Origin: Armatimonadota bacterium
GTDB lineage: Bacteria > Armatimonadota > JAAZEB01
NCBI GenBank assembly: GCA_016199585.1
Contig: JACQGM010000334.1
Span: 1 to 40,016, forward strand
Direction of reading: 5' to 3'
DNA length: 40,016 bases
A program made the position numbers and the translations under genes. The notes beneath the pieces were generated by a model. The model saw only the letters and a list, made by a program, of their open reading frames with translations, had not been told where the DNA came from and did not search any database. The first letter of the stretch is position 1, and every line of letters begins with the position of its first letter. Of the stretch, positions 37,577 to 40,016 are shown in pieces.

Positions 37577-37920
37577 CCATAGTGGATGCAGACCGGAAGA
37601 TCGCCTTGTCGGAACTGCAAGATATGGCGAGCAGGTTGTTCGGCGACCTGGTCAAGGCGGTCGTTGATGTTCGGAAGCGGACCATGGTCGTGGATGCTGA
37701 GCTTCATGCCGACCAGGAGGCCTACCTGCTCGAAGAGGGGTCGGACCAGGACGACCTGTGGGGGATCAACCTTCACCCGGACCAGCCTGAGGAGGACTGG
37801 ATAGAGTTCGACTCGATGATCAACGTGAGACCCCGACAAGGGAATCCCTCGCGCGGGGTCCTCGATGAGGAGGTTCGCCGCGAGATCGCGAGCGTCGTCA
37901 ACGGCCTGGTGACGAGATGA
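37573..37920 (+). CDS. DUF5674-like conserved hypothetical protein
   Basis: KIALSELQDMASRLFGDLVKAVVDVRKRTMVVDAELHADQEAYLLEEGSDQDDLWGINLHPDQPEEDWIEFDSMINVRPRQGNPSRGVLDEEVRREIASVVNGLV. Resembles DUF5674 by memory. ATGA overlap with the nucleotidase ORF. Confidence 0.75.
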   Translation: MTIVDADRKIALSELQDMASRLFGDLVKAVVDVRKRTMVVDAELHADQEAYLLEEGSDQDDLWGINLHPDQPEEDWIEFDSMINVRPRQGNPSRGVLDEEVRREIASVVNGLVTR

Positions 37921-38285
37921 CGTACCAGCACAAGACACAGGCAGAGGGCGCATGGAACAAGCTCAGCCTGGTGGAGCAGATGGCCAACGTCGGCTCCGAG
38001 GTGGGCCGGGCAATCAACTGGCGGGAGAAGAGGCCGGAGTACGCCACGTCGTGCTTCTACCGCTCTCTTGAGCTGCTATCGCTGACTCTGGCCGACCCGA
38101 AGAACAAGGGCCGCCTGAAGGAGGTTGCCAGAGCCAAGGAACTCTGGACCGACTTCTTCTTCGGGGAGAACGTCTACCACTCCGACGCCGCCTCCTTCGA
38201 GCGCTACTTCTACGCCTTTGCCTGTGCCGCGCAGTTGCGCCGGCGGCAGGCGCGCTCCCACGCCATGGCATCCGAGGAAGGGTGA
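37917..38285 (+). CDS. Conserved hypothetical partner of the DUF5674-like gene
   Basis: ATGA overlap with the preceding gene. MTYQHKTQAEGAWNKLSLVEQMANVGSEVGRAINWREKRPEYATSCFYRSLELLSLTLADPKNKGRLKEVARAKELWTDFFFGENVYH. Confidence 0.75.
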   Translation: MTYQHKTQAEGAWNKLSLVEQMANVGSEVGRAINWREKRPEYATSCFYRSLELLSLTLADPKNKGRLKEVARAKELWTDFFFGENVYHSDAASFERYFYAFACAAQLRRRQARSHAMASEEG

Positions 38286-38301
38286 ACCATAGGATAGAGA
38301 C

Positions 38302-39996
38302 ATGCCGACGATTACTGCAAGATTGGATGACCTGCAGCACCTGATGGGCGAGACGCTCGCCGCGGCCGAGCTGGCGAAGCGGCTGCCGCTGGCGAAGGCC
38401 GAGCTGAAGCGCGACGAAGAGGGCGAGCTGACCATCGAGTTCAACGATACCAACCGGCCGGACCTCTGGTCGGCCGAGGGACTGGCCCGCCAACTGCGGG
38501 CCCACACCGAGGGCGGGCCCCAGGCCTATCCCTGCTTCGTGGTGCCAGCTCAGCCGGCAGTCGAACTTGGGGGCACCATTGAGGTGAGCCCCGGCCTGCG
38601 CGAGATCCGGCCCTACATCGCGGGCTTCGTGGTGAAGGGGATCACTATTACCGACGAGGGCCTGAAGCAGTTCATCCAGAGCCAGGAGAAGCTCTCCGAG
38701 AACTTCGGCAACAAGCGCTCGGCGGTCTCCATCGGTATTTACGACGCCGCGCGCATCGCCTGGCCGGTCCGCTACTGCGACGCCGACCCGCAGACCGCCG
38801 CCTTCGTGCCCCTCGGCTTCGACGAGCCGATGACGCTGCGCGAGATCCTGGAGCGCCATCCCAAGGGCATTGACTACCGCTACACCCTGGAGGGGCAGCC
38901 GCGCTATCCGCTCCTCATAGATGCCAAGGACGAGGTGCTCTCCTTCCCGCCGATCATCAACAGCCGCGCCCTGGGCGAGGTGAAGGTGGGCGACGACCAC
39001 CTCCTGGTGGAAGTGACCGGCAGCGAGATGCACCAGGTGATCCTGGCGTGCAACATCCTCGCGGCCAACGCCGTGGACCGCGGCGGCACCATCCACCCCG
39101 TCCGCTGCGCCCACCCCTACGACACACCCTTCGGGCGCGACGTGGTCACGCCGTTCGATTTCCAGGACACCGTGGCGGTCGAGGCGGCGGACGTGGCGGC
39201 GATGCTCGGGCAGGAGGTGCCGGTGGAGGCGCTGCGCCGGGGCCTGGCGGCCTACGGGCTGGGCGTCGAGGCGCGCGATGGCCGCCTCGTTGTCAGGCTG
39301 CCGCCCTATCGCCGCGACTACATGCACCCGGTAGACGCCATCGAGGACTATGCCATCAGCGCCGGCTACAACACCTTCGAGCCGGAGATGCCCGCCGAGT
39401 ACACCGTCGGCGAGCAGAGCGCCATCGAGGGGCTGGCCGACCAGGTGCGCGACCTGATGGTGGGACAGGGCTTCGCGGAGATCATGACCAACGTCCTCAC
39501 CGCGAAGCCCGACTCCACCACGCGCGTCGGCCTCCCCGAGGGGCGCGTCGTCGAGATTGACAACGTGATGTCGGAGCTGTACGCGGTGCTGCGCAACTCG
39601 CTGGTGCCGTCGCTGCTGCGCATGGAGAGCATCAGCTCGCGCGCCACCTACCCGCACCGCGTCTTCGAGCTGGGCGAGGTGCAGGTCTACGACGAAGGCG
39701 CCGACCTGAAGAGCCGCACGGAGGTCCGCCTGGGCGCCCTCATCGCGCACTCCGCCGCCAGCTTCTCCGAGGCGCACTCCTGCCTCGATGGCCTCCTCTA
39801 CTACCTGGACCGGAAGTACGAGCTGGCCCCCGTGGCGCACGGCACCTTCATCCCCGGCCGCGCGGGCGAGATCCGCATCGGCGGCCGCCCCGCCGGCTTC
39901 ATCGGCGAGGCACACCCCGCGGTGCTGGAGGAGTGGGGCATCGCCATGCCCTGCGCGCTGTTCGAGGTGGTGGTGGACGTGCTGGGGGAGGGGTGA
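38302..39996 (+). CDS. pheT: Phenylalanyl-tRNA synthetase beta subunit, short archaeal/spirochaete type
   Basis: 564 aa. Starts MPTITARLDDLQHLMGETL..., FNDTNRPDLWSAEGLARQLR, VGIYDAARIAWPVRYC, RRDYMHPVDAIEDYAISAGYN. Lacks the extra domains of the roughly 800-aa bacterial PheT. Confidence 0.93.
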   Translation: MPTITARLDDLQHLMGETLAAAELAKRLPLAKAELKRDEEGELTIEFNDTNRPDLWSAEGLARQLRAHTEGGPQAYPCFVVPAQPAVELGGTIEVSPGLREIRPYIAGFVVKGITITDEGLKQFIQSQEKLSENFGNKRSAVSIGIYDAARIAWPVRYCDADPQTAAFVPLGFDEPMTLREILERHPKGIDYRYTLEGQPRYPLLIDAKDEVLSFPPIINSRALGEVKVGDDHLLVEVTGSEMHQVILACNILAANAVDRGGTIHPVRCAHPYDTPFGRDVVTPFDFQDTVAVEAADVAAMLGQEVPVEALRRGLAAYGLGVEARDGRLVVRLPPYRRDYMHPVDAIEDYAISAGYNTFEPEMPAEYTVGEQSAIEGLADQVRDLMVGQGFAEIMTNVLTAKPDSTTRVGLPEGRVVEIDNVMSELYAVLRNSLVPSLLRMESISSRATYPHRVFELGEVQVYDEGADLKSRTEVRLGALIAHSAASFSEAHSCLDGLLYYLDRKYELAPVAHGTFIPGRAGEIRIGGRPAGFIGEAHPAVLEEWGIAMPCALFEVVVDVLGEG

Positions 39997-40016
39997 GGGG
40001 CATAGGCGTTAACATA

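Noticed and set aside
1-40016. CRISPR arrays, rRNA, tRNA and prophage genes
   Set aside because: No regularly spaced direct repeats, no recognisable rRNA or tRNA sequence and no phage structural or integrase ORFs were seen; a tRNAscan/Infernal run would be needed to exclude small RNAs formally.

Overview
GC-rich bacterial chromosomal window; lineage not determinable from this sequence alone, though the gene mix would fit an Armatimonadota-like genome. Most of it is metabolic and carbohydrate-processing genes: an S55/SpoIVB-type peptidase (cut by the left edge), a large secreted glycosidase-like protein, an M28-like peptidase, two alpha/beta-hydrolases, an M55 D-aminopeptidase, a GH95-like protein, a DUF4432 epimerase-like protein, a DegT/StrS aminotransferase and three divergent URO-D-family proteins. 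Accessory content includes a single-polypeptide restriction-modification enzyme, two PIN-toxin TA pairs and a WbdD-like methyltransferase-kinase in a locally AT-richer island. Strongest observations: (1) selD is a selenoprotein gene with an in-frame UGA at codon 17 and a SECIS-like hairpin, so the ORF track truncates it; it sits in a LysR / selD / TauE-SafE cassette. (2) A 165-bp MITE-like element has 27-bp terminal inverted repeats and a perfect TGCATT duplication, just upstream of a consensus sigma70 promoter. (3) PheRS alpha and beta are archaeal/spirochaete-type, and the two genes are separated by a 5'-nucleotidase and an uncharacterised overlapping gene pair (DUF5674-like plus a partner). 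(4) Two 21-24 bp perfect hairpin repeats with compensated substitutions bracket one URO-D gene. (5) A vapB promoter is placed so that the mRNA should be leaderless. No rRNA, tRNA, CRISPR or prophage was recognised.
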